Below are positions 45,157 through 55,099 of a stretch of DNA of 64,000 bases, one piece after another (the first letter of the stretch is position 1; each line of letters opens with the position of its first letter). The notes beneath the pieces were generated by a model, which was not told the DNA's origin, did no database searches, and was given only the letters and a program-made list of their open reading frames with translations. The stretch is from Edaphobacter sp. 12200R-103 (GTDB taxonomy: Bacteria > Acidobacteriota > Terriglobia > Terriglobales > Acidobacteriaceae), in the NCBI RefSeq assembly GCF_010093025.1, contig NZ_CP048114.1:806001-870000 (forward strand), given 5' to 3'. Made by a program: the position numbers and the translations under genes.

Positions 45157-46179
45157 ATGCAACTTGGAATGGTTGGATTGGGACGAATGGGGGCCAACAT
45201 GGTCCGCCGGCTGGTGGCTCACGGCCACGAGTGTGTGGTCTACGATCGATCGTCAGAGGCGGTCGCAGAACTGGCGAAGACCAGCGGTGTTACCGGTGCG
45301 TCCTCTCCGGAGGATCTCATCAGCAAACTAACCCCTCCACGCCCAATCTGGCTCATGATTCCTGCCGGTGCAGTCGATCAGGCGATCGCGCAGATCTCTC
45401 CTCATCTTCAGGCCGACGACATCCTGATCGACGGTGGAAACTCCTATTACATCGATGACATTCGTCGATCGAAAGACCTGCTGCCGAAGAAGATCCACTA
45501 TGTGGATGTAGGCACCAGCGGCGGGGTATGGGGTCTGGATCGTGGATATTGCCTGATGATCGGAGGCGAGGATGAGGTTGTTCAGCATCTCGATCCCATC
45601 TTTCAGGCGATCGCTCCGGGTGTCGGGGACGCGGAGCGGACCCCGGACTTCGACAAGGTGGGTGGAACCGCCGAGCACGGTTACCTGCACTGCGGCGCAA
45701 ACGGGGCTGGACACTTCGTGAAGATGGTGCATAACGGAATCGAGTATGGAATGATGGCCGCCTATGCCGAGGGTCTGGGGGTCCTCAAGGGCGCAAATAT
45801 CGGCAAGCACACTGCCGAAATCGACGCCGAGACGACCCCACTGCGTGATCCGGAGCACTACCAATACGACTTCAATCTGGCTGCGGTTGCGGAGGTGTGG
45901 CGGCGCGGGTCTGTGATTGCCTCCTGGCTGCTCGACCTGACGGCATCTGCCCTGGTCGAAGATCGCGAGCTCTCAAAGTTCAGCGGCCGCGTCTCCGACT
46001 CCGGTGAAGGGCGCTGGACGATCAAGGCCGGAATTGATGAGGGGATTCCTACTCCCGTCCTGACCACTGCGTTGTACGAACGCTTCAGCTCGCGTGGCCT
46101 GGCGGATTTTTCAGATAAGCTTCTTTCTGCGATGCGCTATGAGTTCGGCGGTCATCTGGAGAAGCCGTCAGACAATTAA
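45157..46179 (+). CDS. gnd: 6-phosphogluconate dehydrogenase (decarboxylating), short type
   Basis: A 340-residue enzyme oxidising 6-phosphogluconate to ribulose 5-phosphate. Signatures: GLGRMGANM (7-15, dinucleotide loop), DGGNSYYIDD, GTSGGVWGLDRGYCLMIGG (substrate site) and HFVKMVHNGIEYGMM with the catalytic Lys. The length is about 130 residues shorter than the E. coli-type enzyme, placing it with YqeC/GntZ-like short forms, some of which prefer NAD. Asp30 at the end of strand 2 (CVVYDRS) also points toward NAD (inference). It starts 24 nt before the zwf TTG start, so the two pentose-phosphate genes are probably one transcript. Confidence 0.95.
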   Translation: MQLGMVGLGRMGANMVRRLVAHGHECVVYDRSSEAVAELAKTSGVTGASSPEDLISKLTPPRPIWLMIPAGAVDQAIAQISPHLQADDILIDGGNSYYIDDIRRSKDLLPKKIHYVDVGTSGGVWGLDRGYCLMIGGEDEVVQHLDPIFQAIAPGVGDAERTPDFDKVGGTAEHGYLHCGANGAGHFVKMVHNGIEYGMMAAYAEGLGVLKGANIGKHTAEIDAETTPLRDPEHYQYDFNLAAVAEVWRRGSVIASWLLDLTASALVEDRELSKFSGRVSDSGEGRWTIKAGIDEGIPTPVLTTALYERFSSRGLADFSDKLLSAMRYEFGGHLEKPSDN

Positions 46180-46203
46180 CCTGTAACCTTCAAGGAGATG
46201 CCT

Positions 46204-47643
46204 TTGAGCACGCAAGCGCCGACTGTTCGTCCTGCCGTTCCTTCCGATGCCCTGGTCTTCTTTGGCGCCACCGGAGACCTCGCCTACAAGAAGATCTTTC
46301 CCGCGCTCCAGGCGATGGTTAAGCGTGGAGAGCTGAATGTTCCGGTGATCGGAGTGGCAAAGGCCGGCTGGAACCTGGACCAGCTGAAGGCTCGTGCCCA
46401 GGACTCTCTGGAGAAGCACGGCGGCGTCGATCAGAATGCGTGGCAGAAGCTCTCATCGCTGCTTCGCTACGTCGATGGAGACTATGCCGACGACTCTACC
46501 TTTGCAGAGGTTCGCAAGCAGCTGGGACCTGCACAGCATCCGGCAAACTACCTTGCGATTCCGCCCTCGCTGTTTGAAGAGGTGGTAGCGAAGCTCGTGA
46601 AGTCCGGCTGTGCACGTGGCGCGCGCATGATTGTGGAAAAGCCCTTCGGTCACGATCTGGCTTCGGCGCAGCATCTCAATCGAGTCCTTCTCGCGGCGTT
46701 TCCGGAATCGGCGATCTTCCGCATCGATCATTACCTCGCAAAGGCACCCGTGCACAATATCGTCTCCTTTCGGTTTTCGAACTCGTTCATCGAGCCGCTC
46801 TGGAACCGGGACCACATTGAAAGCGTTCAGATCACCATGGCCGAGAACTTCGGCATACAGGGGCGGGGAGCGTTCTATGACCAGAATGGCGCGGTGCGCG
46901 ATGTGATGGAGAACCATGTCTTCCAGGTGATGTGTAATCTCGCCATGGAATGTCCGGCGCGACGCGACAGCGAATCCATCCGCGACGAGAAGGTGAAGGT
47001 GCTGAAGGCGATCCCGTCGATCGAACCATGTAACGTTCTTCGCGGCCAGTTCACCGGTTATCGGAATGAAAAAGGCGTGGCTCCAGATTCGACCGTGGAG
47101 ACCTACGCTGCCATGCGTCTGGAGATTAAATCGTGGCGCTGGGACGGAGTCCCGTTTTACCTTCGTGCCGGCAAAGATCTTCCAACTACCTGCACTGAGG
47201 TGATAGCGAAGATGCGAAAGCCGCCTCAAGCCAACATGACCGAGCCCGCACCTCAGAATTATCTGCGGTTCCGCATCCTTCCGGAGATGGAGATTGCGCT
47301 TGCCGTCTCCATCGCCGGATCGGGAGAAGGTACACCACGCTCGCTGATCGAGCTGGAGGCCTGTCGGGCGCCGCGCCCGCAGGACATGGATGCCTACGAA
47401 CGGGTGCTCAGCGATGCCATGGAGGGCGACTCCACCCTGTTCGCGCGCCAGGATTATGTGGAAGAAGCCTGGCGCATCGTGGATCCCATGCTGAAGGCGC
47501 AGACCCCTGTCTATTCCTACCAACCAGGTACGTGGGGCCCGACAGAAGGCGTTCCCCCGGAGACCATGGCAAATGTAACCCCTCCAGGAGGATGGCAGGA
47601 GGCGGTTTCGTCCGCGCAGGCCGGTTCCCGCACGAGTTTGTAA
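46204..47643 (+). CDS. zwf: Glucose-6-phosphate 1-dehydrogenase
   Basis: A 479-residue enzyme making 6-phosphogluconolactone. The N-terminal nucleotide motif [15 protein letters not shown] and the active-site region [45 protein letters not shown] are present. The family signature is normally RIDHYLGKE; here Gly and Glu are both Ala, while Asp, His, Tyr and Lys are kept. The TTG at 46204 is the likely start: AAGGAG (46192-46197) lies 6 nt upstream, whereas the in-frame ATG at 46198 touches that site. It follows gnd and is followed by a hairpin; no 6-phosphogluconolactonase gene is adjacent. Confidence 0.94.
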   Translation: MSTQAPTVRPAVPSDALVFFGATGDLAYKKIFPALQAMVKRGELNVPVIGVAKAGWNLDQLKARAQDSLEKHGGVDQNAWQKLSSLLRYVDGDYADDSTFAEVRKQLGPAQHPANYLAIPPSLFEEVVAKLVKSGCARGARMIVEKPFGHDLASAQHLNRVLLAAFPESAIFRIDHYLAKAPVHNIVSFRFSNSFIEPLWNRDHIESVQITMAENFGIQGRGAFYDQNGAVRDVMENHVFQVMCNLAMECPARRDSESIRDEKVKVLKAIPSIEPCNVLRGQFTGYRNEKGVAPDSTVETYAAMRLEIKSWRWDGVPFYLRAGKDLPTTCTEVIAKMRKPPQANMTEPAPQNYLRFRILPEMEIALAVSIAGSGEGTPRSLIELEACRAPRPQDMDAYERVLSDAMEGDSTLFARQDYVEEAWRIVDPMLKAQTPVYSYQPGTWGPTEGVPPETMANVTPPGGWQEAVSSAQAGSRTSL

Positions 47644-47644
47644 A

Positions 47645-47671
47645 GCGGCGATTCACGCCGCACTTTCCTTG
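47645..47671 (+). terminator. Hairpin after zwf
   Basis: GCGGCG (47645-47650) pairs with CGCCGC (47656-47661), loop ATTCA, followed by ACTTTCCTTG. It begins 2 nt past the zwf stop. Short stem and broken T-tract, so moderate support. Confidence 0.5.
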
Positions 47672-47752
47672 CTGTCGAATCGATTTTTAGCGCCGCGGAG
47701 CACACAATCTGCAGGTGCGATGAGATGTGTCCGAGCGCAGTGGCGTAGATGC

Positions 47753-47761
47753 TGCTAAAAT
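47753..47761 (+). promoter_or_regulatory. Extended -10 promoter element of carA
   Basis: TGCTAAAAT fits TGn plus a -10 hexamer and is identical to the element before eno (43488). Start would be near 47768, giving a leader of about 20 nt that contains the GGAGAGG ribosome site. No -35 match was seen. Confidence 0.45.
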
Positions 47762-47788
47762 CTATTAAATCCACTCCTCGGAGAGGCA

Positions 47789-48925
47789 ATGCAGGCAATC
47801 TTGGCGCTCGAAGACGGGCGCATCTTTCGCGGCAAAAGTTTTGGCGCACGGGCGGAGTGCTCCGGCGAAGTGGTCTTCAATACATCTTTGACCGGTTACC
47901 AGGAGATCTTTACCGATCCTTCCTACGCAGGACAGATCGTAGTCCTCACCAATCCGCATATCGGCAACTACGGCACCACCCCCCATGATGCCGAGTCGAA
48001 GAAGCCTTACATTGAAGGCCTCGTAACCCGCGAGTTTTCGCCGGTCAGCTCAAACTGGCGGTCCACGCAGGTGGCAGACGAGTATCTGGAACGTTTCGGA
48101 ATTCCAGTCATCGCTGAGGTGGATACCCGCGCGATCGTCCGGCATCTCCGCGCCAATGGCGCCATGCGCGGCGTGATCGCGAGTGGCGACAACCTCGATG
48201 CAGAGGCGCTGGTCGCTAAAGCTCGCTCTCTCCCTAAGATGGAGGGAACGGATCTCGCCAGTGTCGTCAGCACAAAAGAGCCTTATAGGTGGGATGCCAC
48301 TGAGCCGAAGAACCAGACAGGCGACCCTCTGCTGAAGTCTGCCGAGAACGGCGAAAAGACGCTCCACGTTGTCGCCTACGACTTCGGCATTAAGCAGAAT
48401 ATCCTTCGCATGCTGGCCAGAGAGAACATCGACGTAACGGTGGTTCCGGCCAGGACATCGGCAGAAGAAGTGTTGGCCATGAATCCCGATGGCGTCTTCT
48501 TCTCGAACGGCCCAGGCGATCCCGAGCCTCTGGACTATGCGATCGAGAACGTGAAGAAGCTCCAGGGCAAAACGCCGATGTTTGGCATCTGCCTCGGTCA
48601 CCAGATCTTCGGGCTGGCCCTCGGTGGGAAGACCTACAAGCTGAAGTTTGGCCATCATGGTGGGAATCACCCGATCATGAACCACCAGACCGGCAAGGTG
48701 GAGATTACAGCGCAGAACCACAACTTCAATGTGGACCCTGACTCTCTCCCCGCCGACGTCGAGAAGACCCACACCAATCTGAATGACCACACGCTGGCCG
48801 GTCTACGTCATAAGACCGACCCGATGTTCAGTGTGCAGTACCATCCCGAGGCCAGCCCCGGACCGCACGACTCCCACTACCTCTTTCGAGACTTCCGCAA
48901 GATGATGGAAGAGTGGAAGAAGTAG
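47789..48925 (+). CDS. carA: Carbamoyl-phosphate synthase small subunit (glutamine amidotransferase)
   Basis: A 378-residue subunit that hydrolyses glutamine and feeds ammonia to CarB for pyrimidine and arginine synthesis. The N-terminal CPSase domain ([35 protein letters not shown]) is followed by a class I amidotransferase domain with triad Cys268 ([10 protein letters not shown]), His352 and Glu354 ([10 protein letters not shown]). GGAGAGG lies just upstream of ATG 47789. carB follows after 88 nt containing a hairpin. No PyrR-type leader or arginine box was recognised. Confidence 0.97.
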   Translation: MQAILALEDGRIFRGKSFGARAECSGEVVFNTSLTGYQEIFTDPSYAGQIVVLTNPHIGNYGTTPHDAESKKPYIEGLVTREFSPVSSNWRSTQVADEYLERFGIPVIAEVDTRAIVRHLRANGAMRGVIASGDNLDAEALVAKARSLPKMEGTDLASVVSTKEPYRWDATEPKNQTGDPLLKSAENGEKTLHVVAYDFGIKQNILRMLARENIDVTVVPARTSAEEVLAMNPDGVFFSNGPGDPEPLDYAIENVKKLQGKTPMFGICLGHQIFGLALGGKTYKLKFGHHGGNHPIMNHQTGKVEITAQNHNFNVDPDSLPADVEKTHTNLNDHTLAGLRHKTDPMFSVQYHPEASPGPHDSHYLFRDFRKMMEEWKK

Positions 48926-48949
48926 CATTTTCGATTTCAGGCATACAGC

Positions 48950-48973
48950 AAGGGCGCAGCGGTAAGCGCCCTT
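48950..48973 (+). terminator. Hairpin between carA and carB
   Basis: AAGGGCGC (48950-48957) pairs with GCGCCCTT (48966-48973), loop of 8 nt, followed by TGAAACGCC without a T-run. It could be a weak terminator, attenuator or processing site adjusting the CarA:CarB ratio. Confidence 0.4.
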
Positions 48974-49013
48974 TGAAACGCCAGCAGGATTCAGCAACAA
49001 GAAAGACGTAAAG

Positions 49014-52000
49014 ATGCCACGTAGAAACGACATCGCGAAGATTCTTGTGATCGGCTCCGGGCCGATTGTGATTGGCCAGTCGGCAGAGTTTGATTATTCA
49101 GGCACCCAGGCATGCAAGGCTCTCAAGTCCGAGGGGTACGAGGTTGTCCTCATCAACTCCAACCCGGCCTCGATCATGACCGACCCTGAAGTGGCCGATC
49201 GGACCTACATCGAACCGTTGAGCGTGGCCTACCTTGAAGAGATTATCCGGCGTGAGGTCGAGATGATGCCGGCAGGTTCGGGCAAGTTTGCCGTGCTGCC
49301 GACCGTCGGCGGACAGACGGCTCTGAATCTCGCCGTCGAACTGGCCGACTCCGGGTTTCTGGAGAGTCAGGGCGTCGAGCTGATTGGAGCCAAGCTGGAA
49401 GCCATCAAGAAGGCGGAAGACCGTCTCCTGTTCAAGGATGCGATGAATAAGATCGGTCTCGACATGCCGAAGTCGCAGCTGGTCAACTCCGTCAGCGCCG
49501 GCCTTGAGTTCACCACGAAGATCGGCTTCCCGGCCGTGATCCGCCCCAGCTTTACTCTCGGCGGCTCAGGCGGTGGGATTGCGTACAACCGCGAGGAGAT
49601 GACGGATATCCTCTCCCGTGGTCTCGATCTCAGCCCCGTGCATGAATGCCTCATCGAAGAGAGCGTGCTCGGATGGAAGGAGTATGAGCTTGAGGTTGTT
49701 CGCGATCTCAAGGATAACGTCATTATCATCTGCTCTATTGAGAACTTCGATCCGATGGGCGTGCATACGGGCGATTCGATCACCGTAGCTCCGGCGCAGA
49801 CGCTTACCGATCGCGAGTACCAGGTGATGCGCGACGCCGCCATCCGCGTGATCCGTGAGATTGGAGTGGAGACCGGCGGCTCGAACGTGCAGTTTGCCGT
49901 CAACCCGATCACGGGCCGTATGACCGTCATCGAGATGAACCCGCGCGTCTCGCGTTCCTCAGCGCTGGCCTCCAAGGCGACGGGCTTCCCGATTGCCAAG
50001 ATCGCCGCTCGCCTGGCGGTTGGCTACACGCTCGATGAGATTCAGAATGACATCACCAAGGCGACTCCGGCTTGCTTTGAGCCCACGATCGACTATGTCG
50101 TCGTCAAGATCCCCAAGTGGCAGTTTGAGAAGTTTCCCGGAGCGGACGAGACTCTAGGACCACAGATGAAGTCCGTCGGCGAGGTGATGGCGATTGGACG
50201 CACCTTCAAGGAAGCTTTGATGAAGGCTGTTCGGTCGCTTGAGACCGGCAAGCGCGCCGCGACTGACGATATCGAGCCACGCCGCCTCATTCAGCGGCTG
50301 GTGACTCCACATCCGGAGCGTCTGGCCTATGTCCGCTATGCCTTTGAACAGGGAATGAGCGTTCGCGAGGTGGCGCGCACCACCACGATGGATCCTTGGT
50401 TTCTTCACCAGATCAAGCAGATCACCGATGAGATCAAGGCGATTGGCGACGCGGGCATGGACGAGGTGACCGCCGATCAGCTTCGCACCGCTAAGCGCAT
50501 GGGAATCTCTGACGAGCGGCTGGCCGCGGTCTGGGGTTTGAGCGGAGCTGAAGGCAATGCAAAGGTTCGAGAGCTACGCAAGAAGCTCGGCATCAATCCG
50601 GTCTACAAGCTGGTGGACACCTGCGCTGCCGAGTTTGAAAGTTTCACGCCATACCTCTACAGCTGCTACGACGAAGAAGATGAGGCAGCGCCGACCTCGA
50701 AGAAGAAGATCATCATCCTGGGTAGTGGACCGAACCGCATCGGGCAGGGAATCGAGTTCGATTACTGCTGTTGTCATGCTGCCTTTGCGCTGCGTGAAGA
50801 TGGCTACGAGACGATCATGGTCAACTGCAATCCTGAGACGGTTTCGACGGACTATGACACCAGCGACCGCCTTTACTTCGAGCCGCTGACCCTTGAGGAC
50901 GTGCTTTCGGTCTACGAGCACGAGGCATCTTCGGGAGCACCGATCGGGATGATCGTGCAGTTCGGAGGACAGACTCCTCTGAATCTCTCGCTTCCGTTGA
51001 AGAACGCCGGGGTTCCGATCATCGGCACTTCACCGGAATCGATCGATCTGGCCGAAGACCGCAAACGTTTCGGCAAACTGATCGAAGACCTTGGGATCCC
51101 GCAGCCGCAGGGTGCGATGGCGACCAGCGTGGAGGAAGCGGTTGCCGGAGCAAACCGCATCGGCTATCCCGTTCTGGTCCGTCCCTCGTATGTGCTCGGC
51201 GGTCGGGCGATGGTCATCGCGTATGACGATGCAGCCGTGCTTCGTTACATGACCACTGCGATTGAATATTCGCAGGAGCGTCCTGTTCTCATCGATCATT
51301 TCCTCGAGGACGCTACTGAAGTTGACGTAGACGCACTCTGCGACGGTGATGATGTCGTCATTGCCGGCATTATGGAGCACATCGAAGAGGCTGGAATCCA
51401 CTCCGGCGATTCTTCCTGCGTGCTTCCGGCGGTCGATATCGCCCCGGAGGTCCTCGACACGATTCGCGATTACACGCGTAAGCTGGCGAAGGCCCTCGAA
51501 GTTCGCGGCCTGGTCAATATCCAGTTCGCTATCCAGCGCGGCAAGGTCTACGTGATCGAGGTCAACCCTCGCGCTTCGAGAACGGTTCCTTATGTCTCGA
51601 AGGCTACCGGTGTTCCGCTGGCGAAGATCGCCTCACGCATCATGGTGGGCCAGAAGCTGAAGCAGCTTCTTCCCGAGCAGGTGGATGCGGGCAAGGACCT
51701 CGGTACCGGCTCGCACTACTTCGTCAAGTCGCCCGTCTTTCCGTGGGGCAAGTTCCAGGGTGTCGATCCTGTGCTTGGACCGGAGATGCGTTCGACCGGA
51801 GAGGTGATGGGAGTTGCAGACAACTTCGGTGAGGCGTTTGCCAAGGCGCAGATTGCTGCAGGCCAGGTGCTTCCGCTGAAGGGAACGGTCTTCCTGAGCG
51901 TGAACGACCATGACAAGAAGGGCGTGGTTGCGCTGGCCAGGCAATTTGTCGAGATGGGCTTTCACATCGTCGCCACCCACGGAACGGCATCGGTGCTTGA

Positions 52001-52280
52001 GGCTGCCGGGCTACAGTCCGAGCGCGTTTACAAGGTCCAGGAAGGCCGTCCGAACGTAGTCGATCTGATCAAGGGAAATCGCATTCATCTGATCATCAAC
52101 ACGCCGCGCGGGCAGGACACCTTCTTCGACGAGAAGGCGATCCGGCGCGCCGCAGTGCAGGCCCGCATTCCGACGATCACCACGCTGGCCGCGGCTCGTG
52201 CCGCTGCAGAGGGAATTACAGCTCTGCAGCGCGGAACCTTGAGTGTTTATGCGCTTCAGGCGCTTCACGCGGAGCGGTAA
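49014..52280 (+). CDS. carB: Carbamoyl-phosphate synthase large subunit
   Basis: A 1088-residue enzyme built from two homologous ATP-grasp halves. Half one starts [29 protein letters not shown]; half two starts [28 protein letters not shown] near residue 565. Both ATP-grasp loops are present ([16 protein letters not shown] and [16 protein letters not shown]), as are the paired metal sites ([20 protein letters not shown] and [20 protein letters not shown]). A C-terminal MGS-like regulatory domain ([32 protein letters not shown]) closes the protein, the usual site for UMP/ornithine control. The length is typical. The DapA-like gene starts 10 nt after its stop. Confidence 0.98.
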   Translation: MPRRNDIAKILVIGSGPIVIGQSAEFDYSGTQACKALKSEGYEVVLINSNPASIMTDPEVADRTYIEPLSVAYLEEIIRREVEMMPAGSGKFAVLPTVGGQTALNLAVELADSGFLESQGVELIGAKLEAIKKAEDRLLFKDAMNKIGLDMPKSQLVNSVSAGLEFTTKIGFPAVIRPSFTLGGSGGGIAYNREEMTDILSRGLDLSPVHECLIEESVLGWKEYELEVVRDLKDNVIIICSIENFDPMGVHTGDSITVAPAQTLTDREYQVMRDAAIRVIREIGVETGGSNVQFAVNPITGRMTVIEMNPRVSRSSALASKATGFPIAKIAARLAVGYTLDEIQNDITKATPACFEPTIDYVVVKIPKWQFEKFPGADETLGPQMKSVGEVMAIGRTFKEALMKAVRSLETGKRAATDDIEPRRLIQRLVTPHPERLAYVRYAFEQGMSVREVARTTTMDPWFLHQIKQITDEIKAIGDAGMDEVTADQLRTAKRMGISDERLAAVWGLSGAEGNAKVRELRKKLGINPVYKLVDTCAAEFESFTPYLYSCYDEEDEAAPTSKKKIIILGSGPNRIGQGIEFDYCCCHAAFALREDGYETIMVNCNPETVSTDYDTSDRLYFEPLTLEDVLSVYEHEASSGAPIGMIVQFGGQTPLNLSLPLKNAGVPIIGTSPESIDLAEDRKRFGKLIEDLGIPQPQGAMATSVEEAVAGANRIGYPVLVRPSYVLGGRAMVIAYDDAAVLRYMTTAIEYSQERPVLIDHFLEDATEVDVDALCDGDDVVIAGIMEHIEEAGIHSGDSSCVLPAVDIAPEVLDTIRDYTRKLAKALEVRGLVNIQFAIQRGKVYVIEVNPRASRTVPYVSKATGVPLAKIASRIMVGQKLKQLLPEQVDAGKDLGTGSHYFVKSPVFPWGKFQGVDPVLGPEMRSTGEVMGVADNFGEAFAKAQIAAGQVLPLKGTVFLSVNDHDKKGVVALARQFVEMGFHIVATHGTASVLEAAGLQSERVYKVQEGRPNVVDLIKGNRIHLIINTPRGQDTFFDEKAIRRAAVQARIPTITTLAAARAAAEGITALQRGTLSVYALQALHAER

Positions 52281-52290
52281 CAGGAGACAG

Positions 52291-53340
52291 ATGGACATGC
52301 TGCTGGAAGGTCTTTATGTGCCGCTCACAACACCCTTCTACCCGGAAGGCAGGTTGAATCTCCGCAAGCTGGAGCACAATGTCGATCGCTACTCCAGAAC
52401 TCCGGTCGCGGGAATGGCCGTTCTTGCAGAGACCGGAGAGGCGGAATTGCTGTCGGATAGCGAGACGCGAGATGCACTGACCGTTGCTCTTGGAGCCGCT
52501 ACAGAGAGCAAGGTGATGGTGGCCGGCATCTCGCGAGCCAGTGTCAATGGAACGCTTGAACTGGCAGATTTTGCCGCTACACTCGGCTATGACGCTGTTC
52601 TGGTAAGGTGCCCAACCTCGCTGAAAGCGCATCAGACGAAGGAGATTCTGACCTTCTTTCAAACAATTGCGGATCGGTCTACCCTTCCGGTCCTTCTCTA
52701 TTCGGTTGCTTCGGCTCCGCTTGCGGCGGAGTTGGTTGCGCAGCTTGCGACCCATCCTGGAGTAATCGGCCTGGTGGATGATGATGCATCTGCTGACAGG
52801 ACCGCGAGGATTCTGGACCTTACGGCGGAAGTTCGCCGCGAAGTGACCGTAACTCCGGTCTTCGCCGCTGTGACGGGACGAATGCTTGCTGTCAAGGAAG
52901 AGGTTGGCGACGCGACCTTTATTCCGGCAGCGAATCTCGGAGGCAGCGCTGCAGTTGCGGCAGCGGTTCCGAAGCCGGCGATCAAGACGCGGAGCAAAAC
53001 GGTTGGCTTTCAGATTGTCGCCTCAAATTCCCAGAGAATCCTGTCGAGTCTTCGTGCGGGCGCGTCGGCCGTGATGCCGGGGTTCGCTGCGGCAGCTCCG
53101 CAGGCATGCTACGAGGTCTATGCCGCCTGGAAGGACGACGATCAGGCGCTCGCTGATGAGAAACAGGCCTGGATTGCGCCGGCAATCGCCAAGGCCGAGG
53201 TGGAACTGGGTGTTCCCGGGATTCGCTACGGGTGCGATTTGAATGGATACTTCGGTGGTCGTCCTCGGTTGCCGCTCTTGCCGGTCACCGCTGGCCAGCG
53301 CAATGAGATCGAGAGGGCCATGGCGGGAATACGAAATTAG
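52291..53340 (+). CDS. DapA/NanA-fold protein lacking the Schiff-base lysine
   Basis: A 349-residue TIM-barrel of the dihydrodipicolinate synthase superfamily (LYVPLTTPFYPEGRLNLRKLEHNVDRY, MVAGISRASVNGTLELADFAATLGYDAVLV, LPVLLYSVASAP). The catalytic lysine of GIKEASGD is replaced: the site reads VIGLVDDDASAD, with Val162 in place of Lys. The substrate GTTGE motif reads LAETGE, and the PYYxxP tyrosine is replaced (VRCPTS). Tyr137 is kept. A region after residue 225 (IKTRSKTVGFQIV) differs from standard enzymes. Aldolase chemistry through a Schiff base seems impossible. The start 52291 has AGGAG at 52282-52286 and lies 10 nt after carB, so it is probably co-transcribed with it. Function unknown. 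Confidence 0.78.
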   Translation: MDMLLEGLYVPLTTPFYPEGRLNLRKLEHNVDRYSRTPVAGMAVLAETGEAELLSDSETRDALTVALGAATESKVMVAGISRASVNGTLELADFAATLGYDAVLVRCPTSLKAHQTKEILTFFQTIADRSTLPVLLYSVASAPLAAELVAQLATHPGVIGLVDDDASADRTARILDLTAEVRREVTVTPVFAAVTGRMLAVKEEVGDATFIPAANLGGSAAVAAAVPKPAIKTRSKTVGFQIVASNSQRILSSLRAGASAVMPGFAAAAPQACYEVYAAWKDDDQALADEKQAWIAPAIAKAEVELGVPGIRYGCDLNGYFGGRPRLPLLPVTAGQRNEIERAMAGIRN

Positions 53341-53435
53341 TTTCTCGCCCCGTATGTTTTTGTACAAAGTCTTGGCACTCCTAAAAGTCCGGACTTGACC
53401 TGGCCTGCCTCCCGGGTCTGCCTGTTCGCAAGGAG

Positions 53436-53557
53436 GTTGTCATTCCAACCATAGCGCGGCGGAGTGGAGGGATCTGTTTTTCTACGGAAATGACTACACG
53501 GAGACAGCAGAGAAGCAGATCAATCCACCCAGGCTTCGCCTCAGGTCGGGATGACAC
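53436..53557. repeat. Degenerate copy of the composite intergenic repeat
   Basis: TTGTCATTCCAACC (from 53436) and GGATCTG (53470-53476) on the left, and GGCTTCGCCTCAGGTCGGGATGACAC (about 53532-53557) inverted on the right, match the family's ends with several changes. It fills most of the spacer between the DapA-like gene and the MFS gene; nothing else is seen in 53341-53600. Confidence 0.55.
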
Positions 53558-53600
53558 TTTCTCCTAAGACGAATATGTGGATACGCCCTAGAATGGTTTA

Positions 53601-54944
53601 GTGATAGACGATTCCTCCTCTCCTCGTAAGGGACTTCCACAGATATTTGACCGCCGTGGTATTTACTACGGCTGGATCGTGCTGTTTGCCGGAACCGTTG
53701 GCATCATCATGAGCGTTCCCGGGCAGACGATGGGAGTCAGCATCTACACAGATCCCCTGCTGACCAGCCTGCATCTGAGCCGCGTGGACCTAAGCATGGC
53801 CTACATGCTAGGCACGCTCGGTTCGGCGTTGCTGCTACCCTTTGTGGGGCGCCTGCTGGACTCGATCGGTTCTCGCGCTGTTGCGGCCTTTGCTGCCCTG
53901 GGACTTGCCCTCTGGCTTGTATTTCTTTCCTTCAGCCCATCGATCTCAACCAAATTTGGCTTGTGGGCGCACCTCTCTCCACGCTGGGCCGGAGCGATTG
54001 TGGCTTTTGTCGGATTCCTGGGAATCCGACACTTCGGGCAGGGAGAGCTGACAATTGCATCGCGGACCATGATGGGCCGGTGGTTTGAGCGAAGGCGGGG
54101 ACTTGTGCTGGGATTCAGTGGGCTCTTCGTGGCCTTTGGTTTCGGGGTGGCTCCGCTGGTGCTGAACCTGCTGATTCTGCGCTTTGGCTGGCAGAGGTCG
54201 CTGGAGGTGCTCGCACTCGGCTGCTGTGGAATGGCGCTTTTTGCGTGGGCTACCTTTCGAAAGTCACCAGAGGCATGTGGCCTCGAGATCGACGGAAAGA
54301 GCGCCGTAGAAAATATCCAGGCCGGTATAGAAGACGAGATCTCATTTACGGCAAAAGAGGCACGGAGGACGATCGCGTTCTGGGCGTTCAATCTTGGCAT
54401 GGCTGCCCATGCCATGCTGTACACCGCCATTACGTTTCACATGGAGCGGATTGCCCAGCTCAATCAGATGAGCAACGCCAAGGCGTTCAGCGTGTTTCTG
54501 CCGGTCGCGATTGTCTCCACCTCAGCCGATCTGATGGGAGGAGCAATCAGCGACTGGGTTCCGATGAAGTATCTTCTACTGGTGATGCAGCTTGGACTCT
54601 GTCTCGGACTGCTGGGGGCCCGTTCCTACGGGACGACTCGTGGGTTTCTGCTGACGGCGATCGGTTTCGGGCTGGGGAACGGGTTGTTCTCGCTGCTGAG
54701 CAGTGCCGCGTGGCCGAAACTCTTCGGCAGAGAGCATCTGGGCGCGATCTCGGGCTTCAATATGAGCTGGGTTGTCGCCGCCAGCGCTGTTGGGCCCTAC
54801 CTGTTCAGCCTGGGAGATGCCTGGACGGGAAGTTACAGGAGCATCCTGCTGTTCAGCCTGATTATTCCGGTAGGAGTTCTGATTGCCTCGTTCTTTGCAA
54901 CTGCTCCCACACGAGAGCGGGTCATACAAGAGGTTTCAATTTAG
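53601..54944 (+). CDS. MFS transporter of the monocarboxylate/oxalate-formate type
   Basis: A 447-residue, 12-helix transporter. GIYYGWIVLFAGTVGIIMSVPGQTMGVSIYTDPL at the N-terminus and RTMMGRWFERRRGLVLGFSGLFVAFGFGVAPL in helices 4-5 match MFS families carrying monocarboxylates or oxalate/formate. The substrate is unknown. The GTG at 53601 has no evident ribosome site; TAGAAT at 53589-53594 could be a -10 giving a nearly leaderless transcript. It stands alone between a repeat and the convergent cpoB gene. Confidence 0.82.
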   Translation: MIDDSSSPRKGLPQIFDRRGIYYGWIVLFAGTVGIIMSVPGQTMGVSIYTDPLLTSLHLSRVDLSMAYMLGTLGSALLLPFVGRLLDSIGSRAVAAFAALGLALWLVFLSFSPSISTKFGLWAHLSPRWAGAIVAFVGFLGIRHFGQGELTIASRTMMGRWFERRRGLVLGFSGLFVAFGFGVAPLVLNLLILRFGWQRSLEVLALGCCGMALFAWATFRKSPEACGLEIDGKSAVENIQAGIEDEISFTAKEARRTIAFWAFNLGMAAHAMLYTAITFHMERIAQLNQMSNAKAFSVFLPVAIVSTSADLMGGAISDWVPMKYLLLVMQLGLCLGLLGARSYGTTRGFLLTAIGFGLGNGLFSLLSSAAWPKLFGREHLGAISGFNMSWVVAASAVGPYLFSLGDAWTGSYRSILLFSLIIPVGVLIASFFATAPTRERVIQEVSI

Positions 54945-55016
54945 GGGGCGGTATCAGAGTGCGAACGCAGTTAGGGGCGCCGGAGATTTTAGACGCAGGT
55001 CGTCGACTACGCGCTG

Positions 55017-55036
55017 GCGCGCTTCGCTCAGGATGA
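55017..55036. repeat. Partial repeat copy (right end only)
   Basis: GCGCGCTTCGCTCAGGATGA matches only the inner-to-outer right end (CTTCGCTCAGGATGA) of the composite repeat. It lies between the convergent MFS and cpoB genes. Confidence 0.5.
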
Positions 55037-55099
55037 AACTCTCTAAAAGGTCGCGGCTTGGTGTTACGACGAGGGATTGCGTTACGACGTGGAGCAGGG

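Noticed and set aside
54245..55036. Plus-strand frame overlapping the MFS transporter
   Set aside because: Out-of-frame shadow of the transporter gene without domain or start signals.
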